This document shows, piece by piece, positions 35,197 through 42,240 of a stretch of DNA of 64,000 nt (positions are counted from its first letter, which is position 1; each line of letters begins with the position of its first letter). Location: assembly GCA_913062645.1 (NCBI GenBank), contig CAJXVW010000001.1:186001-250000 (forward strand), written 5' to 3'. Both the position numbers and the translations under genes were made by a program. The DNA comes from an uncultured Mycoplasmatota bacterium (GTDB taxonomy: Bacteria; Bacillota_I; Bacilli_A; Izemoplasmatales; Izemoplasmataceae). Under the pieces are notes generated by a model. The model searched no databases. It was not told the origin of the DNA and saw only the letters and a list, made by a program, of their open reading frames with translations.

Positions 35197-36372
35197 CTAA
35201 GTCGTCGTGTTTGATAGTCTTAAGCGTAAGAAATGGATGGTGAACAGTATCAGCAGAACACTCACAATGAGGATCAAAAACGGGTAATATCGGATCGACG
35301 TTTCCTGGAATGCCACACCGGCGAGTGGTGTCAATGCACCGAATCCGAGGTACCCGACGACCATCTGCAAGCTGGTGATTTTGGAACTGTGTTCGACGGG
35401 GAAATGTCGTTGGTTCATGAACATCATGTTCGGGAACACCGGACCGCTGCCGATGCCGAGCAGGGCGACTGCAACGAAGTAGTACCACTGGACTGTGGCG
35501 TTCATCGACAACAGGATGGCGGCAATCAGAATCATGACCTCACCGATCACAATCAGTCGATTCGGATGCAGTTTGTGTGATGCGGCACCGCTCACAATGC
35601 GCCCGACGGTGAGTGCCAGGAAGTACGTGGTCGTGAACAGGGCTGCGGTGGAACTGCTGACTCCGCGGATCATATAGAAGTAACTGGCGACGAACACCCC
35701 GGCGAGCGATTCGATGTGCACATAGAACAATACAATCGCCAGTGATGATTTTATGCCTTTCATATTCAAAAGAGTCATGGTCTTGATGTCTGAATGTTGT
35801 TCGTGTCGCTCCGCCGCGGGCTCGTGTTCCCACAGGCGATACGACAACAGGACGAAGAAAGCAATTGCAAGCAACACCAGACCGACAATGACATAACCGA
35901 TGCGCCAGGCACCGTCGCGCAGCGTGAGCGCCATCACCATCGGACCGAACGTGACACCGAGTCCCCAGAACGAATGAAGGTAGTTCATGTGACTGGCTTT
36001 GTAATAGCGAGCGATGTAGTGATTGAGTGACAAATCGATTGCCCCGGCACCGAATCCGAGCGGCATGGCGAGCAGAACCATCTGCCAGTAGTGCGTGACA
36101 CGACTCATCAATAGAATTGCCAGAGCCGTCAACAACACGCTGACGAACGTCACGGTCTTGGTTTCAAAGCGGCGCAACAGCCGTGGCGCATTGTACGTCG
36201 AAAAAATCGTCATCACGTAGGCGACCATCGTTGTTACCCCGATCGCTCCGAGCGGAACATCAAGATCGATACGGATCGTGTTCCAGGCGGAACCGACAAG
36301 GGCGTCAGGCAAACCGAGGGCTATGAAGACGAGATAAATAACGACAAGCAACAGGATGGTGTTTCGTTTCAT
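35197..36372 (-). CDS. MFS transporter
   Basis: A 391-residue, 12-helix major facilitator protein. The N-terminal LVFIALGLPDALVGSAWNTIRIDL and the segment PLGFGAGAIDLSLNHYIARYYKASHMNYLHSFWGLGVTFGPM resemble the fucose-permease-like/FPN-like MFS subgroup. AAGGTGATGCCCG precedes the ATG. The substrate cannot be inferred. No linked metabolic gene is adjacent. Confidence 0.88.
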   Translation of the reverse strand: MKRNTILLLVVIYLVFIALGLPDALVGSAWNTIRIDLDVPLGAIGVTTMVAYVMTIFSTYNAPRLLRRFETKTVTFVSVLLTALAILLMSRVTHYWQMVLLAMPLGFGAGAIDLSLNHYIARYYKASHMNYLHSFWGLGVTFGPMVMALTLRDGAWRIGYVIVGLVLLAIAFFVLLSYRLWEHEPAAERHEQHSDIKTMTLLNMKGIKSSLAIVLFYVHIESLAGVFVASYFYMIRGVSSSTAALFTTTYFLALTVGRIVSGAASHKLHPNRLIVIGEVMILIAAILLSMNATVQWYYFVAVALLGIGSGPVFPNMMFMNQRHFPVEHSSKITSLQMVVGYLGFGALTPLAGVAFQETSIRYYPFLILIVSVLLILFTIHFLRLRLSNTTT

Positions 36373-36428
36373 CGGGCATCACCTTGCTTCCACTACATAA
36401 AGTACAATAGATGTACCCTTTCTGTCAA

Positions 36429-36453
36429 TAAAAAAAGCAAAGCCAGACGGCTT
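36429..36453 (-). terminator. Terminator of the minus-strand GNAT gene
   Basis: On the minus strand AAGCC-GTCT-GGCTT is followed by TGC and seven T; a short stem, moderate strength. Confidence 0.65.
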
Positions 36454-36911
36454 CACTCTTTGAGGTATAGTGAGAAAATTTCTTGTGAATAGACGGTGCT
36501 GCCTTGTTTCTTATAGAAGTTCAAGGTCCGCTTTTCACTCTGATCGGCCATGCCCATGATGCGCAGCACACCGTGTTTGTCGCACCACGCTTTCAGTTCT
36601 TCAAACAACAGTGTACCATACCCTTTGCCACGGTATTCGCGATGGACGTGCATCTCGTTTAGCCAGACGTACTTGCCGGCGCTTTCCATGCCGATCGATA
36701 CGTTGAAGAAGACGAATCCGACCGGGTGTCCCGATTCGCTGATGACCATCAGTTTGACGTTCTCACTGCCGAGGGCCATCTTGATCGTGTCGACGATCTG
36801 TTCGTTGGTTTTTGGGGATCCGATGTACTCCATCTGATCCTGCAAGAGATGAATGATCTGGTTGTACTCCAAAAAATCCGTCATGGTTTCGACCATGTGT
36901 ATTTCGTGCAT
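36453..36911 (-). CDS. GNAT-family N-acetyltransferase
   Basis: A 152-residue protein with AAGGAGGTCGTTGC before the ATG. The acetyl-CoA motif A is VHREYRGKGYGTLLFEELKAW (Arg-x-x-Gly-x-Gly/Tyr-Gly near residues 94-101). It is preceded by the beta-strand YVWLNEMHV and followed by the motif-B segment IMGMADQSEKRTLNFYKKQGS. The acceptor substrate is unknown. Confidence 0.9.
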   Translation of the reverse strand: MHEIHMVETMTDFLEYNQIIHLLQDQMEYIGSPKTNEQIVDTIKMALGSENVKLMVISESGHPVGFVFFNVSIGMESAGKYVWLNEMHVHREYRGKGYGTLLFEELKAWCDKHGVLRIMGMADQSEKRTLNFYKKQGSTVYSQEIFSLYLKE

Positions 36912-36952
36912 GCAACGACCTCCTTATGTCTTTATCATAACAAATAATCCGG

Positions 36953-36982
36953 CGAAAAAAAAGACCGCATTTGAAATGCGGT
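36953..36982 (-). terminator. Terminator of the aminopeptidase gene
   Basis: Minus-strand GACCGCATTT/AAATGCGGTC hairpin followed by eight T. Confidence 0.88.
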
Positions 36983-36990
36983 CCAGCGGA

Positions 36991-38226
36991 TCAGATTACA
37001 AAGTTTCCATCTTTGAAGATTTGGACGGTGGAACCGTCTTGTTTGGTACCGACGATGTTCATGTCGGCGCTGCCGAACATGAAATCGCTGTGCGCCATCG
37101 AGTTGTTCGAACCGAGTTTGGCGAGTTCGTCGGGGGTCATGTTGGTTCCGCCTTGGACGTTCATCGGATACGCGCGTCCGAGAGCGAGATGACAGGAGGC
37201 ATTCTCGTCGAACAAGGTGTTGAAGAAGAGAATGTTCGCGTTTGAAATCGGAGAATCATGGCTGATCAGAGCGACTTCACCGAGATACGAGCTGCCTTCG
37301 TCGAACTCCAAGAGGTTCTTGAGAGCCTGTTTCTGTTTCTTGGCGTCGTAATCGACGACTTGTCCGTCTTTGAACTCCAGCCAGAAATCTTCAATGAGAT
37401 TGCCCTGGTAGTTGAGCGGTTTGGTTGCGACGACTTTGCCCTGAGTACCGAACTTGTACGGCATCGTGAAGTTTTCTTCGGTCGGGATGTTGGGATTGAA
37501 GTAGACACCCTGGGTGTTGTGTTCGCCACCACCGGCCCAGACATGATTCTCGACGAGTTCGACGATCAAATCGGTTCCGGCACTGTTTTGGAAGTGCAGT
37601 GACTTGAATTGGTGATCGTTGAGAATCTTGTTGTGCGCAAGCAAGCGTTCGTTGTGCTTTGCCCACTCGGCAATCGGATCGTTGTCTTTGGTGACGCGAG
37701 ATGCCTGAAGAATCGCATCCCACAATGCTTCGACGGCGTCTGCTTCATCGAGGTCGGGGAACACACGTTTGGCCCACACCGGATTGGGTGCGGCGACAAT
37801 CGTCCACTGTGCACGGTTGCCCATCATGTGTTCGCGATAGAAGTGAAGTGCGCGCATCGAGGCAATACCGGCTTTCTGGAGTTTCTCCGGATCAACATCC
37901 TGATTCAGACCGGGGATTGGAGAAGAGATGGATATGACGCATCCACCCGCATCGACAAATGTCTGATACTTCTGAATGAACCATTCGGGAATGTCCTGGA
38001 GATTCTCAATCGTGCGATGCAGGTATCCACTGTGGCTGACGTAATCGTCACTCCAGTTCACGGATACTTTTTTCGCCCCGGCGTCATAGGCGGCTTCGAC
38101 GATCAGACGAGCGAGCTCAACGGTATCGGTCGTAGCGTTCACCCATACTTCCTGATCGGGTTGTACGTTGGCGCCGACTTGAACCGCCAACGCGGCGAAT
38201 TTCTTCAATAAGTCTTGTTTTGGCAT
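36991..38226 (-). CDS. M29-family aminopeptidase (PepS/AmpS type)
   Basis: A 411-residue metallo-aminopeptidase that trims N-terminal residues from peptides in the cytosol. AAAGGAATG precedes the ATG at 38226; the open frame extends upstream without a ribosome site. M29 features: FAALAVQVGANVQPDQEVWVNATT at the N-terminus, NPNIPTEENFTMP near 250 (metal-binding Glu), SSYLGEVALISHDSPIS near 315 and NNSMAHSDFMFGSADMNIVG near 380 (His and Asp ligands). A minus-strand extended -10 (TG-T-TATAAT) lies at 38254-38261. Confidence 0.93.
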   Translation of the reverse strand: MPKQDLLKKFAALAVQVGANVQPDQEVWVNATTDTVELARLIVEAAYDAGAKKVSVNWSDDYVSHSGYLHRTIENLQDIPEWFIQKYQTFVDAGGCVISISSPIPGLNQDVDPEKLQKAGIASMRALHFYREHMMGNRAQWTIVAAPNPVWAKRVFPDLDEADAVEALWDAILQASRVTKDNDPIAEWAKHNERLLAHNKILNDHQFKSLHFQNSAGTDLIVELVENHVWAGGGEHNTQGVYFNPNIPTEENFTMPYKFGTQGKVVATKPLNYQGNLIEDFWLEFKDGQVVDYDAKKQKQALKNLLEFDEGSSYLGEVALISHDSPISNANILFFNTLFDENASCHLALGRAYPMNVQGGTNMTPDELAKLGSNNSMAHSDFMFGSADMNIVGTKQDGSTVQIFKDGNFVI

Positions 38227-38337
38227 GAAATCATTCCTTTCTTTTTCGTAACTATTATAACAAAGCGAGAACCATAATGAAATACACAATGTTGGCAATT
38301 TGTGTCATTTTGTTTACGCTGAGAGGCTCAAATTCGT

Positions 38338-38366
38338 TTGACAAAAGATGACAGCGAGTGTATAAT
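38338..38366 (+). promoter_or_regulatory. Consensus promoter of riboswitch 1
   Basis: TTGACA at 38338-38343, 17-base spacer, TATAAT at 38361-38366. Confidence 0.92.
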
Positions 38367-38400
38367 GCAAATGTATCAAGTCAAAACCATGGAATGCGAT

Positions 38401-38501
38401 CCATGGGTTGACATTTGATAAAGCCAAAGCTGGAGCGATCCAGTGACGGAAAACTACAGGGTCTCACGAAGACAGCCAGTTGCCTGATGACAAGCCCATG
38501 G
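38401..38501 (+). promoter_or_regulatory. Cyclic di-GMP-I (GEMM-I) type riboswitch 1
   Basis: The leader contains, in order, AAAGCCAAAGC; a CTGGA-GCGA-TCCAG hairpin closed by a GNRA tetraloop; GTGACGGAAAACTACAGGG; and GACAGCCAGTTGCC. This is the order and spacing of the GEMM-I aptamer (GGCAAA, GNRA-capped P2, GACGCAAAGC, tetraloop receptor, AGCCAG). Some core positions differ (GCCAAA for GGCAAA, GGAAAAC for GCAAAGC), so ligand preference needs checking. CCATGGG at 38401-38407 can pair either with CCATGG at 38387-38392 or with CCCATGG at 38495-38501, which abuts the ribosome site GGGAGGA. There is no terminator, so control is probably translational. Confidence 0.82.
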
Positions 38502-38513
38502 GGAGGAATCATT

Positions 38514-39020
38514 ATGAAACGCATTCTGATGTATCTGGTTTTGATGTTTTTTATTTCCCTTACCACGACGTATAGTTACACACAAGTCACCGCCGACAAT
38601 GAAGTGTACCTCGAGGACATTTCCGAGTTTTATCTCATCAACGAGCAACTGGTGTCCGGTCGGACCAGCAAGTTGGTCCCAACCGGTGTCATCCGAGCTG
38701 TCGGCGATGTCTATGAGATTGTTTATCAGTATGAACTGATTATCAAAGATGGAACTAAGTTGCAGTCGAAGGTGGATGATCTGATGTTCTCGGACTCCAC
38801 CGTGAGCAATCAGCAGTTGCGTGACACGTTCAACTTCCGATTCGATCAGACTGTTGTCGAATCGTTCACATACACTGGTGATTTGTTCGAAAAGCCAGTG
38901 GAAGCACAACGGGTGCTCGTAACTCTCCATGTCACGATGAATGCACCACAAACCTATGAACTCTATCGCCAGATTGCTGGCGGCAACCTGAATTTCGAAG
39001 TCTATTTCTATGTCATCTGA
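38514..39020 (+). CDS. Exported TasA/camelysin-like protein under riboswitch 1
   Basis: A 168-residue protein with GGGAGGA seven bases before the ATG. An N-terminal signal (MKRILMYLVLMFFISLTTTYSY) is followed by a beta-rich domain. Residues about 56-75 (KLVPTGVIRAVGDVYEIVYQYEL) align with NLVPEGYVFAVNDVEEVTLEYEV of the protein at 41391-41993, and the region after the signal (SYTQVT) aligns with AYWQDVT. It is therefore a paralogue whose AYW signature has lost the Trp. It is likely a secreted matrix or fibre subunit. This role is inferred from the relationship and from the neighbouring SipW enzymes. Confidence 0.78.
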   Translation: MKRILMYLVLMFFISLTTTYSYTQVTADNEVYLEDISEFYLINEQLVSGRTSKLVPTGVIRAVGDVYEIVYQYELIIKDGTKLQSKVDDLMFSDSTVSNQQLRDTFNFRFDQTVVESFTYTGDLFEKPVEAQRVLVTLHVTMNAPQTYELYRQIAGGNLNFEVYFYVI

Positions 39021-39078
39021 CCCAACAAAACTTACCGCTTAAACCTATCAAATTCGTTCTAAGACCTATCAAAACAGT

Positions 39079-39105
39079 AAAAAAGAGAGCTCAACTCTCT
39101 TTTTC
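39079..39105. terminator. Bidirectional terminator between the two c-di-GMP-linked units
   Basis: AAAAAGAGAG/CTCTCTTTTT stem with CTCAA loop; the minus-strand peptidase stop (39091-39093) lies in the loop. Confidence 0.85.
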
Positions 39106-39678
39106 TTTTGTGTTATCATGCGGCTCTTTGACAGTCTCTTTCGGACTCCGAATCAACTTCACAATGAAGTAGATGATGGTTCCGTTGATGGCCAACAGTC
39201 CGACGAAAATCGGATCGCGAAGCATCGAAATCAGGATGCCGGCTCTGGGGATCCGGAACTGGTACTTGCCGACGACATCGTCGATTTGAATCTCAATGGG
39301 ATTGCCTTGGCCATCCGTCCATTCATCATAGTCGTCCGGATCGGCGGTGGCCCCCTGTGTCTTGTAAATTTCATTTCCGGATCCGTCGACAAGCACATCA
39401 CCAACGTAATGTGTGACGAACCCATAGTCACCGAGTTCCGGGATGTGCGCCCGGAAGGTGATGATGTCACCGGTGTCGATGTCCTCTTCCTCGGCACGTG
39501 TGATGATGATCATGTCGTTGACGTTGATCACCGGTTCCATGCTTCTTGATACCACGACGAAGGTGCGAAACCCGAACCAGTTGATCGTCTGTTGCGGAAG
39601 CAGGACGCCAAGCAAAATGTATACCACCAGCAGTGCGCCCAGCAGGTATCCGAATATGGATAGGATTCGATTGGCCAT
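39091..39678 (-). CDS. SipW-type signal peptidase I (paralogue A)
   Basis: A 195-residue membrane peptidase of the ER/SipW subgroup (S26B). Helix one is at residues 8-28. The catalytic Ser lies in VVSRSMEPVINVNDMIII (about 45-47), the His is in FVTHYVGDV (about 88-90), which takes the place of Lys in ordinary bacterial SPase I, and VVGKYQFRIPRAGILISML is followed by a C-terminal helix (about 155-175). It would cleave AYW-type signals of the neighbouring exported proteins. It lies downstream of a second SipW paralogue, with a terminator-like hairpin between them. Confidence 0.9.
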   Translation of the reverse strand: MANRILSIFGYLLGALLVVYILLGVLLPQQTINWFGFRTFVVVSRSMEPVINVNDMIIITRAEEEDIDTGDIITFRAHIPELGDYGFVTHYVGDVLVDGSGNEIYKTQGATADPDDYDEWTDGQGNPIEIQIDDVVGKYQFRIPRAGILISMLRDPIFVGLLAINGTIIYFIVKLIRSPKETVKEPHDNTKEKES

Positions 39679-39712
39679 GCGACACCTCGCTTTCGATGTC
39701 TGGTTGGGGTAA

Positions 39713-39756
39713 GAAAAACAGAAGCATTCAACCCGATGATTGAAACTTCTGCTTGC
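39713..39756 (-). terminator. Hairpin between the two sipW-like genes
   Basis: Minus-strand AGCAGAAG...TTCAA / TTGAA...CTTCTG stem followed by TTTTTCTT. It should end or reduce transcription after the gene at 39785-40354. Confidence 0.65.
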
Positions 39757-39784
39757 TGTTACATGTTAATGATGACTGCAAATA

Positions 39785-40354
39785 TCAATCTTTGGATTCA
39801 GGTTCTGGAGTTGGCTCTTCCGCTTTTCCATTCTTGAGAAGGATTACAATGCCAACAATGACGCCGATGTTCACAACCATGGCAGCGATGCCGAAAGGGC
39901 TTTGTATGAATAAGACAATGGCTCCAATCCATGGAATATGGAAAGCATATTGTCCAAGAACATCGTCACCTGTTATTACCCAAGGGTCTGCAGTAACTTC
40001 ATCGTCTTCGTCGAAATATCGATGAGTTTGAATGTAGTAAGTGCCGTCATCCTCGCTGATGGAATAGATATAGTGTGTAACGACTTCACTTGAGCCATTG
40101 TAATCAATATCCGCATAAAAAGTGATGATATCTTCCTCATTCAAATCTTCAGAATCAAAATTAGTAACAATTATCAAATCGTTCACTTTTAGTTCGGGAT
40201 ACATGCTATCTGTTATAACAACATATGGTCGAAAACCAAATACTCTTACGGTCATTTCTGGTGCGATTAATTGTAACATAATGTAAAGAATTAAAAATGC
40301 CGCAACAACAAATGTAACCCCGAGTTTGATATTCTCTTTTGTGCTTTTCTTCAT
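39785..40354 (-). CDS. SipW-type signal peptidase I (paralogue B)
   Basis: A 189-residue S26B peptidase. Membrane helix at about 12-32; catalytic Ser in YVVITDSMYPELKVNDLIIV (about 50); catalytic His in EVVTHYIYSI (about 93); C-terminal GDDVLGQYAFHIPWIGAIVLFI and a second helix. It differs from paralogue A by DSMYP in place of RSMEP, and has an acidic, Pro-rich tail. Base composition here is clearly more AT-rich than in the flanking housekeeping genes. GCGAGGGATCCCAC precedes the ATG. Confidence 0.9.
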   Translation of the reverse strand: MKKSTKENIKLGVTFVVAAFLILYIMLQLIAPEMTVRVFGFRPYVVITDSMYPELKVNDLIIVTNFDSEDLNEEDIITFYADIDYNGSSEVVTHYIYSISEDDGTYYIQTHRYFDEDDEVTADPWVITGDDVLGQYAFHIPWIGAIVLFIQSPFGIAAMVVNIGVIVGIVILLKNGKAEEPTPEPESKD

Positions 40355-40390
40355 GTGGGATCCCTCGCTAATTGAAAGTCTACTAAATTA

Positions 40391-40399
40391 ATTATAGCA
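40391..40399 (-). promoter_or_regulatory. Extended -10 promoter of the sipW-like gene at 39785-40354
   Basis: Minus-strand TG-C-TATAAT about 37 bases before the ATG. It suggests that the peptidase can be made independently of the riboswitch-controlled transcript. Confidence 0.6.
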
Positions 40400-40408
40400 C
40401 AGGATAGA

Positions 40409-40434
40409 AAAATAGGCACGAATAATTTCGTGCC
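40409..40434 (-). terminator. Terminator after the CBM-like exported protein gene
   Basis: Minus-strand GGCACGAA/TTCGTGCC hairpin with ATTA loop and TATTTTTC. Confidence 0.8.
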
Positions 40435-40444
40435 CATGCTTTCA

Positions 40445-40750
40445 TCAAGTGAGTTGGGTCCAGTCTCTAGCCCAGCCACCCTCAACACCAGGTTCCCGAA
40501 GCAATCCGCTCTTCTTCGCTTCATATGTTATACCATTGTTCGTTACAATGTCGCCAATGTTGTATGAGGTGTTTGGATCGTACGGTGTTGTAAACGTCCA
40601 AGTGCCAGTGCTGATGGTGCGAGTAGTAGTGTTTGAAGAGGTGCTGATCCCACTAGCCCAGTACGCGTAGGTTGAATCTACAAACTGAGAAAGGGAAAAA
40701 ACCATGAGAAATATCATGGAGATGGTTAATAGTTTGCGCTTGAGTCTCAT
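40445..40750 (-). CDS. SipW-substrate protein with chitin-binding-like (CBM5/12) module
   Basis: A 101-residue exported protein. The signal ends STYAYWASGISTSSNTT, the AYW signature of SipW-dependent substrates. The C-terminal half, TTPYDPNTSYNIGDIVTNNGITYEAK and GGWARDWTQL, has the Y-x-x-G-D-x-V-x-x-x-G-x-x-Y-x-A ... W pattern of the small CBM5/12 chitin-binding module. It is a plausible polysaccharide-binding component of the matrix. The CBM match is by eye. It lies 42 bases after the gene at 40793 and ends at a terminator. Confidence 0.78.
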   Translation of the reverse strand: MRLKRKLLTISMIFLMVFSLSQFVDSTYAYWASGISTSSNTTTRTISTGTWTFTTPYDPNTSYNIGDIVTNNGITYEAKKSGLLREPGVEGGWARDWTQLT

Positions 40751-40792
40751 GGCTTCACCTCATTTCATGGAAGACTGAAATGTGTTAGATAA

Positions 40793-41317
40793 TTAGCTGG
40801 TTGCAGCAGCTGCAGTAAGTTCGAAGGTGAGGGTTACAGTTTCACCGGCAACGAGATTGTAGGTTGCTTGATCAGCAGGTTCGCTCATTGTAACGGTAAC
40901 GGTGATTGTAGTTCCCGTTCCTACTGTAGCAGTAACAGGACCGCCAGTAATGCTGAACAAACTGGATACATCGGTGCTGCCGCTATTAACGGCGCCAGTC
41001 AAGGCTGCGCTAACGCTCGTTTCGAGACCATCAGCGTCATCGGTTGCTCCAGTAACAGTAACATTGAAAGTGAACGATAACGAAGTGACTTCACCAGTAT
41101 CAGGAGTGATGTTGGAAGGGATCAGTGATCCAGTTCCATCCGAGTTGGTCGTGATAACTACGGAAGTAGCGATTGTGTCACCACTACCAATGGTGATGTT
41201 GCGATCAGTCGTAGCACTACTGGTTGAGATTCCAGCTGCCCAGTAGGCGAACGTTCCGGTGGTGACGGTGAAAGCGAGTAACAAGAGTAACAAGATTCCT
41301 AATTTTTTTGATTTCAT
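40793..41317 (-). CDS. SipW-substrate exported protein (Thr/Ser/Gly-rich)
   Basis: A 174-residue protein with AAGGAGAAAAAAATC before the ATG. The signal MKSKKLGILLLLLLAFTVTTGTFAYWAAGISTSSATT shares the AYWA-x-GISTSS stretch with the protein at 40445-40750. The mature part is Thr/Ser/Val-rich, predicted all-beta and Cys-free (SLSFTFNVTVTGATDD, TATVGTGTTITVTVTMSEP), like fibre-forming or camelysin/TasA-class proteins. Middle gene of the riboswitch-2 unit. Confidence 0.8.
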   Translation of the reverse strand: MKSKKLGILLLLLLAFTVTTGTFAYWAAGISTSSATTDRNITIGSGDTIATSVVITTNSDGTGSLIPSNITPDTGEVTSLSFTFNVTVTGATDDADGLETSVSAALTGAVNSGSTDVSSLFSITGGPVTATVGTGTTITVTVTMSEPADQATYNLVAGETVTLTFELTAAAATS

Positions 41318-41390
41318 GATTTTTTTCTCCTTATCCTTTTTTAATATTATTGGTTTGGTTGGATGTTCTATCTGTTAAAATTATTGCTAA

Positions 41391-41993
41391 TTATTGTTGC
41401 TGTGTTTCGGTTGCTTCCGGTTTCGCTTGGAGTTCGAATCCCAATGCGAATGATATGGTCTGACCCTTGATGGTTTCATAGGCTAAGACGGAGTCTTCGA
41501 CATTAACCCGTTCGCTGTCTAGATTGCGTTCCAATGCTTCGTCCGCGTCGATTGGTTCAATCAATCGTACGGTAACGGTAATGGTGATCGTATCATTATA
41601 TAAGTCCAGTACTGCTTGGCCTCCGTTGCCGAGGATCGAAATGTCCACCAGATGACTGTAGGTGTCTTGCTCATTTATAAGGATGTCATTGATGGTGATG
41701 TACAGATCGACGGTATTCAGCAATTCACGCGATACACTCACTTCATACTCCAAGGTTACCTCTTCGACGTCGTTCACGGCGAACACGTATCCTTCCGGAA
41801 CCAGATTCAGTTGTCCGACATCGGCGGAGATGTCGTCGACAATGATCTCGATCGGTTCGCCGATGGTGACGAGTTCGACATCCCTTGTGACCGTCACGTC
41901 CTGCCAGTAGGCGAGTGCGGAAGAGGATGTGAAGATGAATCCGACGAAGAGAAACGATAGCGTAGCAAGTTGTATGGCCTTTCGGCTTAACAC
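41391..41993 (-). CDS. TasA/camelysin-like SipW substrate under riboswitch 2
   Basis: A 200-residue protein starting with GTG at 41993, preceded by GAAGGAAGTGGTAAC. The signal ends SSSALAYWQDVTVT with the SipW AYW signature. The mature domain is beta-rich: a D-I-S-A-D-V-G-Q-L-N-L-V-P-E-G segment, AVNDVEEVTLEYEVSVSRELLN, and a C-terminal LAYETIKGQTISFALGFELQ. The tail is Glu/Thr/Gln-rich. It shares the LVP-x-G-x-x-x-AV-x-DV core with the protein at 38514-39020. First gene of the minus-strand unit and the probable main structural product. Confidence 0.82.
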   Translation of the reverse strand: MLSRKAIQLATLSFLFVGFIFTSSSALAYWQDVTVTRDVELVTIGEPIEIIVDDISADVGQLNLVPEGYVFAVNDVEEVTLEYEVSVSRELLNTVDLYITINDILINEQDTYSHLVDISILGNGGQAVLDLYNDTITITVTVRLIEPIDADEALERNLDSERVNVEDSVLAYETIKGQTISFALGFELQAKPEATETQQQ

Positions 41994-42015
41994 GTTACCA
42001 CTTCCTTCTCTTCTA

Positions 42016-42049
42016 ACAAAAATATCAGTGAGATCGTCTCACTGATATT
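42016..42049 (-). terminator. Riboswitch-controlled terminator
   Basis: Minus-strand AATATCAGTGAGA/TCTCACTGATATT, a 13-bp stem with a 3-nt loop followed by TTTTG. It lies between the aptamer and the GTG start, as expected of a transcriptional riboswitch. Confidence 0.88.
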
Positions 42050-42176
42050 GGTTGTCGGATGTGTTTGTCCTGTGATAACCAATTACCAATGAGCGATGCA
42101 CGATTGGTAACTGGCTGCCATTTTACAGGCCCTGTAGTTTTGCGAACCATGAATTTCTCCATGGGTTGCCTTTTCA
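42047..42176 (-). promoter_or_regulatory. Cyclic di-GMP-I (GEMM-I) type riboswitch 2
   Basis: On the minus strand: AAAAGGCAACCC; a CATGGA-GAAA-TTCATG hairpin with GNRA loop; GTTCGCAAAACTACAGGGCC; and GGCAGCCAGTTACC. This is the GEMM-I aptamer order, closer to consensus than riboswitch 1. The aptamer's 3' TTACCAAT (plus-strand 42103-42110) is complementary to ATTGGTAA (42083-42090). The following ATTGGTT (42077-42083) is complementary to AACCAAT at 42047-42053, which overlaps the terminator's 5' arm. These alternatives suggest that ligand binding frees an antiterminator, i.e. an ON switch (inference). Confidence 0.87.
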
Positions 42177-42208
42177 TTTTTGTGGGCACTACCCCACTGT
42201 GCACGTTG

Positions 42209-42237
42209 ATTATGCCACACATTTTGGGTCTTGTCAA
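42209..42237 (-). promoter_or_regulatory. Promoter of riboswitch 2
   Basis: Minus-strand TTGACA (42232-42237), 17-base spacer, CATAAT (42209-42214). Confidence 0.88.
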
Positions 42238-42240
42238 CAC

